From contig OZ020490.1 in assembly GCA_963971405.1 (NCBI GenBank), forward strand, positions 9,410,874 through 9,474,873: 64,000 nucleotides of DNA, given 5' to 3'. The position numbers and the translations under genes were made by a program. Within the stretch, counting starts at the first letter, position 1. Every line of letters starts with the position of its first letter. A model generated the notes under the pieces. That model was given only the letters and a program-made list of their open reading frames with translations, searched no databases and had not been told where the DNA came from. Below, in pieces: positions 11,953 through 22,559 of the stretch. This DNA comes from Psococerastis gibbosa (Eukaryota; Arthropoda; Insecta; Psocodea; Psocidae).

Positions 11953-12171
11953 CAGTGGCGGATCCTGCCTTTTATTTATAGGGGGTCCTGGCTGAAATTG
12001 GCACCCATTCCTAACAAAGTGAGACTGGTTTACGGTAGCCTATTTTTGTTTTATTTTTTGTTAATTAGATAATATTTATATAGATAATATTTATTTTTAC
12101 TGAGTTTGCCTCCCTTCAGGGTGCTTGAAGGGAGTCATGACCTCGTGACCCCTTCTGTGAATTCGCCACTG
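11953..12171. mobile_element. hAT-like miniature element with CAGTGGCG ends
   Basis: The left end CAGTGGCGGATCC is matched by the inverted right end GAATTCGCCACTG. The interior is GTCATGACC-type G-rich sequence shared with 31560-31738. Target duplication is not clear. Confidence 0.45.
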
Positions 12172-12182
12172 ATGGGCAATAT

Positions 12183-12355
12183 TGTGTCAGGATATTTAGA
12201 GTAGTGGTACAGACTGGTATTTTTCCTGGTTGTTGGTTCGATTCCCACACTTGAATTGAATTGAATTGAAAACGACTTTATTGAATAAAAACAAAACAAA
12301 AGGCGAACAATAAGACTATAAAGTCTTCTTTTCATGCTAACCTTAATAAACAAAC
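12183..12355 (+). repeat. SINE-D head joined to repeat K
   Basis: 12183-12247 is a tRNA-like SINE-D head (A-box-like TAGTGGTAC; B-box GGTTCGATTCC). The following sequence, (TTGAA)n then AAAAGGCGAACAATAAGA, recurs at 61495-61605. Confidence 0.45.
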
Positions 12356-12659
12356 ATATTGTATTAATTTATAGATGCTTAAAATTAAATAGAGAAGAAA
12401 CAAGAGAAGAAGGGGGGGAAGGGGATTCATTGTCGTCACCATTATAAGACCGGAGAGAGTCTCAAGCGTTATCTAACATATATTGTTTAATAATTTTCTT
12501 AAAGCTACTGAGTGAACTTGATTTATTTTCTGGCCATGCTTTGGACGGCATCTCGCTGACCCCCCTAAGGGATAAACGCGAGGAAAAAAGAAAGAACTAA
12601 TATAAATAAATTTCAATAAAATCAGTTTTCAATCTTACAATACTGCTTTTCTTTATATA

Positions 12660-13080
12660 CTAAGTAAAACCCCGAAAAAGGTTGTGTGGAATGATATAAC
12701 AGAAGCACCTTGTAGTACCAAGGGCATACATAGCAAATTTTACCAAATCCTACCAATATATAGCACCAAAATTATTTAACTTACTTAATATTTGTCCTGG
12801 GTCGCTGTCAATAAATAAATTTTCCAAATTCATCCGGGAATGGCTGATGAGACGGGAAGAGGTGGAATCTTTATTTGAAATAGTGGACTAGACTGTTATG
12901 TGTTTACGAGAGATCTGTTATTAATATGTAACTGTAGTTTAATAAGTTAAATTAAGTCTAATTGATTTTTTTTCTTTTTCTTTAGTTTTAGAGTAGGGTA
13001 AATTGTTATAGGTCTCCATGTGGGGCTTTACAATTATTGTATTTAAATTGTTCTAAATATTTAATACATTCATTCATTCA
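12660..13080 (+). pseudogene. Non-LTR retrotransposon C-terminus and 3' UTR
   Basis: A plus-strand frame reads LVVPRAYIANFTKSYQYIAP and continues KLFNLLN to KFIREWLMRREE and a stop near 12890. This is the C-terminal pattern following the RT domain of CR1/Jockey-like LINEs (a terminal FxxxxxxWLL-like helix). RT motifs are absent, so this is a 5'-truncated insertion. It is followed by an AT-rich UTR ending in CATT repeats near 13080. Confidence 0.6.
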
Positions 13081-13124
13081 GATCCAAGTTATTTGTTTAT
13101 TATATTTTCTAACGGTCTTACCAT

Positions 13125-13480
13125 GTTGAATCCATGAAAGCAGGGCATGTTTCAAACTGCGGCACACTTTGTAGTGTGCACAGCGTTGGCAGGGGAACAT
13201 GGTGGGACATGATAACGCGCTGAGAATATACCAGTCAGACTACGTGTGTCACCTTCGATTTAATCGTGTGACTTTACCATGTTCCCCAAGTGGTTCGGAA
13301 TCCACTATAATCAGGAGGTCCACCCTGTCAGTCAACTCCCCTTTCCCCCGAGGTGAAAGAGACTGCCCTTAGGGTGCCTCAAGTTAATAAACAGACTCAC
13401 TCCCCCCGCCAGGCTGACGGGGTTGCTTAAAACAGAAATGCTGAAAGCAGGCGTTGGAAACAAACAAACAAACAACATTT
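13125..13480 (+). repeat. SINE-B, subfamily B2
   Basis: Contains the SINE-B core AAGTGGTTCGGAATCCAC..CAGGAGGTC and the B2-specific 3' half, which ends GCAGAAATGCTGAAAGC-like followed by an (AAC)n/(CAAA)n tail (13455-13480). Full-length relative at 60272-60600. Confidence 0.6.
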
Positions 13481-14435
13481 GTTTGTTATTTACCGAAATT
13501 TGGCCTATTAAAAAGTTCCCCTTAATGTAAGCAGGGCTGCAATCGGCAATTTGCTACATTACCTTTTTTATCAGTATATTCTCCATTGTTATATAGGAAG
13601 GTTTAGAAATTGCTGGTGCGTGCTAGAAGGGTATTAGTCAAAAAATAATCACTGATGGAGAGGCTATACACCTATACAATACCTATCCCCCTACCACGAT
13701 CCTCCCTTTTCGAAACAGCAACCTGGTGATTTCAAAGCGCAAGGGCTATGTTTTTGAGAGAGAGAAAAAATATGAGGGGCCAGAATGTAATAAATTTAAA
13801 AATATTTTTGCAAATTGTTAAATGGAAAGCGTTGCTTTTTTTAATTTGCTGAGGCAGTGTTGCCACCTGGCGGAAGTTTCATATATATTTTTTTTAAAGA
13901 AAAAGTTAATAGCATACAAACAATTTAATGACAACAATTGTTCTCTTCAGTCTCTACATGTACAGACAAGACACTCGATATGTTCTGACCATGCGCAGTA
14001 GGGAATATGTGTATAGTTTATTCCGGTAACAATTAAAACCCTAAGAAGATCCAATGCAGAATTGAATGCTGGATGGAGCTAAAAACACCTTAAAATTTTA
14101 CCTGAGCTCCCTCAAAGGCAAATTAAAGTTGTATATAGCTAAAAATATAAAGTGTAAAAGTTAAAAGGAAACATTTAAGTGCGACTCTCTCACAGAGATA
14201 AGCTATTATGTCGAGAGTTTTCGTGTACCGTTGTTATAAAATATGTGTCGAGAACTTGGGTGACAGGTTAGAAAGCGCAAAAGTAGGTACAGTATATCTT
14301 TTTTTTTTAACTTCTCTGCCCTTCCTTTCACTTCACTAATGCCTGACTTTGTCACATGGGAACAAAGAAATTTTCCTATGGAACACCTGTAAGCTAAGCT
14401 ATGTTCATATCGTGTTCTTGTCTCAGACGTTCATA
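13481..14435. other. No gene seen
   Basis: AT-rich, repeat-poor intronic sequence. I found no supportable exon, RNA gene or delimited repeat. Confidence 0.4.
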
Positions 14436-14439
14436 TTCA

Positions 14440-14515
14440 CCAGGACATGTAAAGTAGTGGTACAGACTCCGACTTTCATCTCAGAAGTTGTTGGTCCGAG
14501 TCCCACACTTGCTAC
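14440..14515 (+). repeat. SINE-D tRNA-like head
   Basis: CAGGACATGTAAAGTAGTGG (A-box region) then GGTCCGAGTCCCACACTT (degraded B-box). Head only. Confidence 0.5.
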
Positions 14516-14542
14516 TATTTCTGACTTAACCAAGCAGCAATA

Positions 14543-14710
14543 AGTTTAATCGCGTACAAACAATTTATTGAATGTATCCTATCCTCTTCAATCCCCTCAC
14601 TAAGTAACGGACGTACTTGTATCGAGTTACGACACGTCTCCGACCGCAAGGTGTGTAGAGACTCGCACAAGTACAAGCACACTACCACCTTGCCACCGAA
14701 GTCAAAGGTA
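14543..14710 (+). repeat. SINE-C copy
   Basis: CGTACAAACAATTTATTGAA, then the family core with GAGTTACGACACGTCTCCGA and GTGTAGAGACTCGCACAAGT. Confidence 0.55.
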
Positions 14711-14719
14711 CGGGGTTGC

Positions 14720-15430
14720 CTAACAGACTGATTAGTGGTTAATACTCAAACGACACGTCAACAACAAGGTTTACCTGTATAATAAATGGTCAGTCAAATA
14801 GGGGGCAAGAGGGGGGATACAAGGTTTATTAAATTGAAGTGACTGGGCGTGAGGGGGGGGGGGCTAGTGCTGGACTATTCTCAAATGGGAATTTCAGTAA
14901 TGCACTTCAAAAATTGACTAATGACTCTACGGCCATTAACGCTCCCATTCACAGCTAATGACATATTGTGTTAAGTACCTACCGGTGCTTATTAGTTTTG
15001 TTTTAATGTGTTTATTGGATTCGTAATGGTCAGCAGGCTTCGGGTCTGTTCGAGTATAGTCTAATAAACCGTCCTCTGTTCATCTGTCCGATAGGGATCG
15101 TCACTCTACAAGTCAGAAGGGAGTACCATCCAAAACAACATTTCGATATAATTGCGTTCCTATGTCTGAGCTGCAGGCTACTAGCGGGTCGCAGGTGGTG
15201 GGTAGCGATAAGGCCATCAGATATGGAGATATGGAACAAGTCAAATCGGAGGATGTGGTGGGAAATCGGGTGGTGCAGGCTTGCATAGAAAAAGACACAT
15301 AGCCCGAGGATGGCTATGTGAAGGGGCGAATAGTTGCCACCACTAAATAAGCAACCACTACTAGGGCACTCTTTTGTCCGTCATGGGATTGAGCCCCGAA
15401 GGCGGAGAAACTCAATAAAGAGTCAACGGC
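14720..15430. other. No gene seen
   Basis: Includes a G-run (14845-14864). A stretch at 15030-15300 is open in two minus frames but matches nothing I can name and lacks splice support. Confidence 0.35.
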
Positions 15431-15442
15431 AGGATGCAGGAG

Positions 15443-15722
15443 CAGGGCCGGTTTTACCAGGCGCGGGGCCTGTGGTGGTTCCACGGCGCGGGGTCCCTAC
15501 CTTAGGACATATTTTTTTCGGGCGAGGCGGGGCGGGGGGGTAAACTGACAACAATGTAGCCACGTACTCATGGACGAATTTAGTCCTTATTTTCAGTCAT
15601 TAAAAAATATATATATATATATTGTATTATTAAAAATTGTCCCAAGCGCGGGGCCCCCTGAAATCGCGGGGCCTGTGTTTTTTGTTTTTTGTCACACTCG
15701 CCCCATGGTAAAACCGGCTATG
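15443..15722. mobile_element. hAT-like miniature element
   Basis: Inverted ends CAGGGCCGGTTTTACC and GGTAAAACCGGCTATG. The flanking octamers TGCAGGAG (15435-15442) and TGTAGGAG (15723-15730) match at 7 of 8, an 8-bp hAT-type duplication. No transposase ORF. Confidence 0.65.
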
Positions 15723-15924
15723 TGTAGGAGGCAACGGAATACCACTGTAATGCAATTTCCAGCTACAGTCAGACTAACGGCATTAGATATAGATAATCTA
15801 CATACTTGATTTCCTATTGGGAAAGTACGGTACTATGATGATCGCCAATCTTTGATAGAGGAGGCATTCGAAGAAGAAGAAGAAGAAGTCAATGTAGTTG
15901 ACTATACACAGTCAGACTACTTAT

Positions 15925-15985
15925 AGTGGCCCATTGGTCCCATGTCCAATGCCAACGACCCCACGGACTTCGGACATTATTGTTG
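15925..15985 (-). repeat. SINE-J fragment
   Basis: CCAATGCCAACGACCCCACG..TTCGGACATTATTG matches the middle of the SINE-J copy at 56938-57195. Confidence 0.4.
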
Positions 15986-16009
15986 TAAGGAAAGCTTTGT
16001 AATGGTCGA

Positions 16010-16700
16010 AATGTTCAATTTCGGGATTTCAGTGGATTTACACGTTTTGAGGGACCAGGAACCCAAAAAAGTGGTTTTAACGTAATATCCGTCAGTCCGT
16101 CAGTCTGTTTCCCTATCCCAAAGCACTTAATTCATCATTCGGGCGATTGCTTAGTCAAGAATGGGTAGATCAATATAATACGATACAACACAGTAATAGT
16201 GGTAGGGTGTGTTACGCTATGCTTTGGGGCATAAATTATCCATAATTTCTTTAAAAAAATTATTTTTTGTTCAAAACCAAATCTTTATTTTGGAAAGCAA
16301 ACTGTTTGATCTTGTCACTATATTTAACACCCAAAATATACCTAAAGTAAAAAAGCATCAATGGAAAGGTTCCACAGAAAAAATATTTTTTGTCAGTTTC
16401 AATGAAAATTTAGTCTTTTTTATTTTTTTGCCCCCATAACCAAAGTATCAAGGGGCAAGCCATTGGATTTGGTTTGCATTAATAACGACTAGGTATAATA
16501 TGTGTAAATTTAAAAGAAATCGTTGGGGCCGTTTTTGAGAAATAATTTGTTTACCAATTTTTTCAAGGTTTTTAGGGGGAAAACCACCCCAAAATTAAGT
16601 TAGCCCAAAATTTAAAAAAAAAAAAAAAAGATCCCGAATTTTGTGAACCTACAAGCAAAATCAAGAAAAGCCACATAGTAGTTTGCCCACAAATCGACGA

Positions 16701-16751
<51 letters not shown>

Positions 16752-16880
16752 TTTCGTACAAACCACTTTTTGAGGTTCCTCAAAACGTGTAAATCCACTG
16801 AAATCGAAAATTTCCCTCCCCACCCACATAAAAGAATCTCTCTCTCTTCCAAATTTTCAAAGTTCGCTATCGGGAGCATC
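16010..16880. repeat. Dispersed repeat I with inverted ends and (GACA)n
   Basis: The end block at 16010-16130 (TCAGTGGATTTACACGTTTTGA) recurs inverted at 16745-16840. The interior (16245-16660) aligns with 35925-36450. A (CAGA)n/(GACA)n microsatellite occupies 16702-16751. The long open frames here are microsatellite translation, not a gene. Confidence 0.55.
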
Positions 16881-17027
16881 TAATTAGACTAATACACTAG
16901 ATTCGCCAAGATCTGATGTGGTTTCGCTCTCCATGTGTGAATGAGTGTGTGAATGAGTGTTATCATTTTTTGTGTATTGCAACTATTTTTGTATTTACAG
17001 CTCTGTAACAATAATTAACTAGCTCTC

Positions 17028-17105
17028 TAGTTGAGTGTAAGAAAGGGCCCGAAGGCCCTAACTCCGCTAGGGGAGCCTAGTGCAATAATGAAACAATTAA
17101 TCACA
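17028..17105 (+). repeat. SINE-D tail fragment
   Basis: TAGTTGAGTGTAAGAAAGGG..CCTAACTCCGCTAG is the unique 3' body of SINE-D. Confidence 0.45.
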
Positions 17106-17320
17106 AAGCTTTCCTTAAACTACTAAAGAAAGAAAGAAATATATTTATCATACAATACAAAATGAAATTAATTATACAACAAACCCACTAAGAAATTAAC
17201 AATGTTCCTACTAAATATATATATGTATATAAATTCCTCCGTGGGCACCTCAATCAAAACCTATGAAAGGTTTGTGTGATTGTGATTGTAATGTTTTAAC
17301 ATAAGAATTATCCTTTTACT

Positions 17321-17383
17321 TTTAGGGCGAGCGCGACCGAAATTACTGAGTTACCAGAATCCGGACGCGGTCGCCCTAAAAAT
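17321..17383. repeat. Short hairpin with 13-bp inverted ends
   Basis: TTTTAGGGCGA..CGACC is mirrored by GGTCGCCCTAAAA. Possibly a very short MITE; no duplication was established. Confidence 0.35.
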
Positions 17384-18080
17384 TGTTTTCTTTTATTGTT
17401 ATAAATAGAAATATTTTTATATAACTTAAGTAATAATAATAAATTTTGAAAAGTTTCTAGAAAATTACAGGAGGATAAAGTGCAATTGGCTAATAGATTT
17501 GAATTGAGTTATTTTTTAATCCAGATTTTTATTAGTTTATTATTTAACGTGTATGGGCCCAAATTGTGGCCTGTATCTCGACTACAAGTTCAAACTACTA
17601 CTAGTATAAATAGACAGGCCATAATCTACACCATTTCCATTAACCATTACTAATAAGCCTATTACAGACAGAGATAGTAAAGTCCATTGCGGTATGGGCA
17701 TATGCAGGTCTATGCATTTTGAACTCTGACCTTTGCGAGCTTTCAAACCCGCCTGTTCCTCGTCAAACTGGGTCAACTAAAATCCAGACCAGCCGCTCTA
17801 AAATTATCATTAAATTGACGAACTTGTTACCAAGCATTTTGGGAATAGTTTTTGGGTCATTTTCCTTGTAAAAACTTAACAGTGTAAGAGAAAACCAATT
17901 CACTTCACTTTTTACCTTGACCAGTAACCCCGGACATGGTGCATCTATTGAAAAACATTTGTTATAAGTTTAATTATCACGCTCAAGCTTCCGCTTATCG
18001 AGCGAATTCAGAGCAGTGGCACTGCAAGATATAAATTTGATTAATACTTAATTATAATAAACCATTATAGACTATATACT

Positions 18081-18081
<1 letters not shown>

Positions 18082-18115
<34 letters not shown>

Positions 18116-18300
18116 TTTCCTGAAGGACCTTTTGTGCACCACATCGACTTCGATGGCCAGGTGGTAACGTGCTTGCACTTGTGCGAGTCATTACACGCCT
18201 TGCGATCGGAGACGTGTCGTAGCTCAACACGGGTACTAACCTATATAGGCGACTGAATAGGTCAATCGGATACATTCATTAAATTTTTTGTATGCGATTA
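18082..18300 (-). repeat. SINE-C, full copy with (ATT)n tail
   Basis: Read on the minus strand it runs from the ACAAAAAATTTAATGAATG start through the conserved core to GGTCCTTCAGGAAATC, and ends in (ATT)n (plus strand 18082-18112). This defines the 3' end of the family. Confidence 0.6.
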
Positions 18301-18351
18301 ATCTTAAAAAAAAAAAAAATAATAATAATAATAAAAAAAAACCTAGATCTA

Positions 18352-18425
18352 CTTATGGTGCACATAGGTCCCTTGTCCAATGCCAACGACCCCATGAATT
18401 TCGGACATTATTTGTATTTGTAAAT
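18352..18425 (-). repeat. SINE-J fragment
   Basis: TTGTCCAATGCCAACGACCC..TTTCGGACATT, as in 56938-57195. Confidence 0.4.
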
Positions 18426-18475
18426 ATATATAGTTATAGTTGAGTTTTTTATTTTATTTTGAATGACTTCTTATG

Positions 18476-18562
18476 GCTAGCAAGTGTGGGACTCGAACCA
18501 ACAACCTGTCGGGTGAAGTTCAGAGTCCGTACAACCACTCTACATGTCCTGACCTTGCTGAC
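18476..18562 (-). repeat. SINE-D head
   Basis: GTGTGGGACTCGAACCAACA (reverse B-box) and CTACATGTCCTGAC (5' end of the family, reversed). Confidence 0.55.
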
Positions 18563-18664
18563 ACTTGCTTGCCTGCTGGGAGTTGGTAATTGTGTCAAGT
18601 CTGCCTTACCTCACCATAATATGGTCTTAGGTGATCATACCTAAACCATTCCTATCTCTTCTAT

Positions 18665-18835
18665 CAGTAATAGTGTTCGTCGGGTTAATAACGACTTAGG
18701 CCTCATATTTCGGCCCATAGAGCGACCCCGACTTGACTGTCCTACGCCAGCCCATAGGACAGTGGACCTCCTGATTATAGTGGATTCCGAACCACTTGGG
18801 AAACAGAGTGAAGTCACGAAATTATACTAACTTAC
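18665..18835 (-). repeat. SINE-B, truncated
   Basis: Starts with GTTCGTCGGGTTAATAACGA and reaches GGATTCCGAACCACTTGGG. Same 3' half as the complete copy at 55479-55760. Confidence 0.5.
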
Positions 18836-18867
18836 GATGAAGAGGCAACCTCCTCGTTGTAACGAGG

Positions 18868-18965
18868 GCATGCAAAGCAGGCGGTCGGGACCTTCCTAGT
18901 TGAGTGTAACAGAGGACTTTATAGCCCTAACTCCTCTAGGTGTGCTTAATAATAGAACAAAAAGA
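18868..18965 (+). repeat. SINE-D 3' body
   Basis: CCTAGTTGAGTGTAACAGAG then CCTAACTCCTCTAGG and AATAGAACAAAAAG. Confidence 0.45.
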
Positions 18966-19034
18966 ACTCATTTACTTATTTATTAATTTTATAATAACTA
19001 TTGACTTTTTAAGTGGACAGAAGAATCAGGGCTA

Positions 19035-19270
19035 ATAGGCTTCCAAACGTTTCGTCAACAACTGCGGTCAACATCTTCAGTGACACTACTTACACGTACA
19101 CTTCTAAGATCTGACTGAGTGTACGTGTAAGTAGTGTCACTGAAGATGTCGACCGCAGTTGTTGACCAAACGTTTGGAAGCCTACTTTCAAATTGACTAC
19201 GGCCTATTAGCCCGGATTATTCTGTCCCCCTTATTAGACTCCGGCCGCGAAAGTCTTCGTTATAAGATTG
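19035..19270. mobile_element. Penelope-like tails forming a near-perfect hairpin
   Basis: 19043-19110 and 19117-19185 are inverted copies that share CACTGAAGATGT..CGCAGTTGTTGAC..AAACGTTTGGAAGCC. Only the right copy continues into the distal tail (..ACGGCCTATTAGCCCGGAT.. to 19270). Same family as 3458-3700. Confidence 0.5.
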
Positions 19271-19440
19271 ACTTTTTGTTCTACTACTCAGCCAACCTAG
19301 CGGAGTTAGGGCTATATAAAGCCCTCTCTTACACTCAACTAGGAAGGCCCGGGACCACTTGTTTTACATGCCCTCCGAGGCATGACCAGAAAAGGTAGTA
19401 AGTGTGGGACTCAAACCAACTACTCTACATGTCCTGACAA
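19270..19440 (-). repeat. SINE-D, near full length
   Basis: Runs (on plus) from AACCTAGCGGAGTTAGGGCT through CATGCCCTCCGAGGCATG to GTGTGGGACTCAAACCAAC. Eleven to twelve SINE-D pieces occur in the window. Confidence 0.55.
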
Positions 19441-19449
19441 CTTGTAAAA

Positions 19450-20010
19450 TAAGCATTGCTTTTATGCAATAAAGTAAGCTGGTTAGATACGGTAGTTGTG
19501 TAGCTGTGCTAACCTGTCTTGCAATACGAATCATGTCAACAAGAGCATATAAGGTGCCCATTCCATTGACTGGCTAGGGCTATTTCCAAAAACGGTGACG
19601 TGGAAGCAGACATTCAAGACTTAGGTGGCGTTTCCACCGACCTCGCATTGCAAAATTGACGGAAATGTTTATTTTCCTCTATGCCATAGTTAAAATTGAT
19701 CAATGATCATACAGTAAAATCACAAACAAACAAACTAAAATTAGAAAATGGCGTCATGGGATATGTTAAGTACAAACATTTTAATAGATTTCTATAAAAA
19801 GAAAAATTCTAATTTCCGTCAATGTCATTTGCATTCGGCAATGCGAGATCGATGGAAACCCGCCTAAGTCTTGAATGTCTGCTACCACGTCACTGTTTTT
19901 GGAAATAGCCCTAGCCGGTCAATGGAATGGGCGCCTAATATAAGTAGGCTACAATAGGGGATTTAGAGGGAACTGCACTTGTTGGGGCTTGTGGTCCAGC
20001 GACTACCTAG
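19450..20010 (+). repeat. SINE-A copy split by a MITE
   Basis: The upstream part (19450-19552) matches 1275-1400 and 37670-37800. After the MITE at 19553-19935 the same repeat resumes (TATAAGTAG..) and reaches a truncated tRNA-like head, GGGGCTTGTGGTCCAGCG, near 19983. Confidence 0.55.
19553..19935. mobile_element. Harbinger-like MITE (family M), copy 3
   Basis: Starts GGTGCCCATTCCATTGACTG and ends with the complement, AATGGGCGCC. It is flanked by TAA on both sides and inserted in a SINE-A unit. Interior as in copies 1 and 2. Confidence 0.7.
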
Positions 20011-20739
20011 ATACTGATAGCTAAAGAAGAAGATGAAGCTTCCTAAAAACACATTGTGGGGAAAGCCCCTGCAAAAGATGGCACATATACTGTAACCTAA
20101 ATAACCACCCAAACGGAAAATTTCCATCTGACACGATGGAAAACGTACAGTTTTACAAAAAAACGTGAAAAACAGTGGAATATCACAAATCGGTGCTCTA
20201 AATATCACACATAAAACACTAAAACACAGTTCACTTAGCAATTAATTTGGCAAGTAAAGGTTAGGTTTCCACATTTAACATAATTTTCCCGAACTTGTGC
20301 CATTTTAACACTCGCGACGCGGCTCAGATTCAACACGAATATTACGCGGATTGTGAACTTGCTTCAAAATTTACCGATTTACCGGAACATTTGCCCAAAC
20401 AAGTGATTTTTGTTGGTAATTACGCGATCGGGGTGGCCGTAAATATTTCTGCTGGTGTTGACCCTCCCCGTCTTAAGGGTTAGTTCCGGAAAATGTCGCC
20501 AGGGGCGCTAGTGTTGTTCATACCGATCGAAGCCTCTCTATTCTGTGTTAGCTGAACCTTCAAGGGATGTGTTTTTCCCGTTTTTATAGATGTATTCAAC
20601 CTCCAGGGATATCGCCATTATTTATTTACATACTGTATATGATAAAATTTGAATTGGTTTGAAATAATTTAATTTAAAATACGGGTTCTCTATACTACTA
20701 GTAACATACTGAAGTGCTGAACAATATGACAAAATTAGA

Positions 20740-21060
20740 ACGGCTTTCACGGCTGGTGTAAAATGATGATACAGTAAAATCTAGGATTAATTAATTTTAG
20801 GATTAGATTTAATTTTAGGAATAGACTGAGGGGCCCATCACGGGAATGCACAAAAGTGCCCCTCTGAACAACAAACCTTAACAAATTGTACAAGAAAAAC
20901 AGTAAATAAATATATTTTATTTGATATATTTGAGGCTGAACTTCGGACTTTTTTATTTTATTTTAAAAACTGAGATAGCATTTCCAAACATTTCGATCTA
21001 CGTTCGGCTGCCGACCTTTGGCGTGTTCAGTAGCACCACGTAGATTTCTAAGATTATATC
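20740..21060. repeat. Degenerate Penelope-like tail pieces
   Basis: ACGGCTTTCACGGCTGG at 20742 and CATTTCGATCTACG..GGCGTGTTCAGTAGC at 20985-21040 resemble the tail family at 3458-3700 but are strongly diverged. Confidence 0.3.
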
Positions 21061-21063
21061 TAA

Positions 21064-21206
21064 GGCGTAGTTTCCAGCATTGACCTCGTATTGCAAAATA
21101 CACATGACGTTGACGTGGTAGCAGACATCATTAATAAGTCTTTAATGTCTGCTACCACGTCAACGTCATGTGCATTCTGCAATACGAGGTCAATGGAAAC
21201 GCCGCC
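21064..21206. mobile_element. Short hairpin MITE of family M
   Basis: Two arms of about 65 bp with GACCTCGTATTGCA and TGACGTGGTAGCAGACAT meet with almost no spacer. Ends GGCG/CGCC, flanked by TAA and TTA. It lacks the interior of the 390-bp copies. Confidence 0.65.
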
Positions 21207-21336
21207 TTAGATGCCTAGTAGCGACTGTCTGATCACCTTTATCTCGTGAAAATTTAAAATCAAAGTCGGGTTTAAATTATCTTTTGGAAGCATTAACTAT
21301 TTTTTCGGATGGTTGGAAAGGGTAGTTTCAGGCATG

Positions 21337-21526
21337 CAAGGACGGATCTAGCCCATTGGTTTTGAGGGGGGGGGGGTAGTTGTGGTGGGTCAAAATAAGA
21401 AAAACATAAATAAATAAAAACACATGTAGTATCGATTAAATCAGAGTGTAATAAATTAACTTACAATAGATTTACCAAAATTCGGAGGGGCGGGGGGCAG
21501 CTACGCCCTGCCTGTATCCGCCCATG
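21337..21526. mobile_element. hAT-like miniature element with G-runs
   Basis: Ends CAAGGACGGAT and ATCCGCCCATG. Flanking octamers CAGGCATG and CAGGGGTG agree at 6 of 8. Confidence 0.45.
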
Positions 21527-21835
21527 CAGGGGTGGCATAGTAGGTATCTGAGGTTTTTCAAAAGTAAAGGTGTGTCATGTTGCACATCAAAATATGAAAA
21601 CCCTTTTCGAGAGCTTTCATTTGATGTGTAAACTATGGGCGTAGCCTCAATGGTACAGGTAGGCCTACATTAATATGAACTTGTCTTTAATACTTTCAAC
21701 TGCTGCTTATCCAGAGCGAATTTTGGTTTCTTAGATGAAATAAATTTTTTTAAACCCGATGTACTCATTTTCGCCAACAATCTTAAGGTAATGATTGGTC
21801 GAAATTAGAGGATATGGAAAAAAAACTGCGCTTGG

Positions 21836-22080
21836 CGGGACTCGAATCCACGATCTACGCCTAACCGAGAATTCGAGCATAAGTAGAGGATTTGGCGATT
21901 ACTGGACTTGTAGAGGCTTGTGGCCCAGTGGTTAAGACGACGCCCCGGTTAGGCGTAGATCGTGGGTTCGAATCCCGCCAAGCCCAGTTTTTCCATATCC
22001 TCTAATTTTGGTTATAACGAGGAGGTTACCTCTTCAACCAAAGTTAATTTAATGTCAGTGTTATATATACTATATAAGTC
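21836..22080 (+). repeat. SINE-A with tRNA-like head (21914-21985)
   Basis: An inverted head fragment (21836-21885) precedes a complete plus-strand head with A-box, B-box GGTTCGAATCC and CAAGCCC. The body (GAGGAGGTTACCTCTTCAAC..) follows and stops at 22075-22080, where a LINE fragment begins. The family's end, CTACAATGTATTG, reappears at 22526. Confidence 0.6.
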
Positions 22081-22528
22081 TCTTGTGTGGAGCATTCTAC
22101 TATATGGATGTGAAACATGGTGCATAAGCGAAAAATATGTCAAGAAAATAGAAGCATTCGAAATGTGGTGTTATCGCCGCATTTTGAGAATACCTTGGCA
22201 AGACCATGTAACTAATGAGGAAGTCCTAACCCAAATAAATGAAAAAAGGACCCTTATTGCATTCATATCCACTAGGAGGGCACGCTGGATCGGACACCTG
22301 CTTCGGCATGATAACATAGTCAGCTGCGTCATTGAGGGGACCATGGAAGGCGTAAATCGACGGGGACGGCCACGAAACGAATATCTCCAACAAGTTAAAC
22401 ATGAGTTGGGGATAACGTCCTATGTGGAGCTGAAGAGGGCATGTCAAATCGCGGAGACTGGAGACATCGCTGCAATATGTTGCTGCCAACCAGCCATCAT
22501 CAGGCTGTAACTTGAAGAAGAAGACTAC
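22075..22528 (+). pseudogene. Non-LTR retrotransposon C-terminal fragment inside SINE-A
   Basis: The frame reads LLYGCETWCISEKYVKKIEA.., then MWCYRRILRIPWQDHVTNEE.. and RRARWIGHLLRHD, ending in CCCQPAIIRL and a stop at 22510. This is the thumb/C-terminal region found after the RT domain of RTE-like and related LINEs. The RT catalytic motifs are absent (5' truncation). The reading frame is intact across the retained part. A GAA-rich 3' end joins directly to the terminal SINE-A sequence. A second copy of this LINE tail is at 55785-56085. Confidence 0.65.
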
Positions 22529-22559
22529 AATGTATTGTATTAATGGTACAGTCAGCACG

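Noticed and set aside
15030-15300. Two overlapping minus-strand frames
   Set aside because: Looked like decayed element coding sequence, but no motif could be named and splice sites are absent.
16572-16883. Overlapping open frames on both strands
   Set aside because: They are translations of a (GACA)n microsatellite inside dispersed repeat I.
20295-20483. 62-codon ORF (MCHFNTRDAAQIQHEYYADC..)
   Set aside because: No recognised motif, no splice or promoter support and no second copy in the window; it could be chance.
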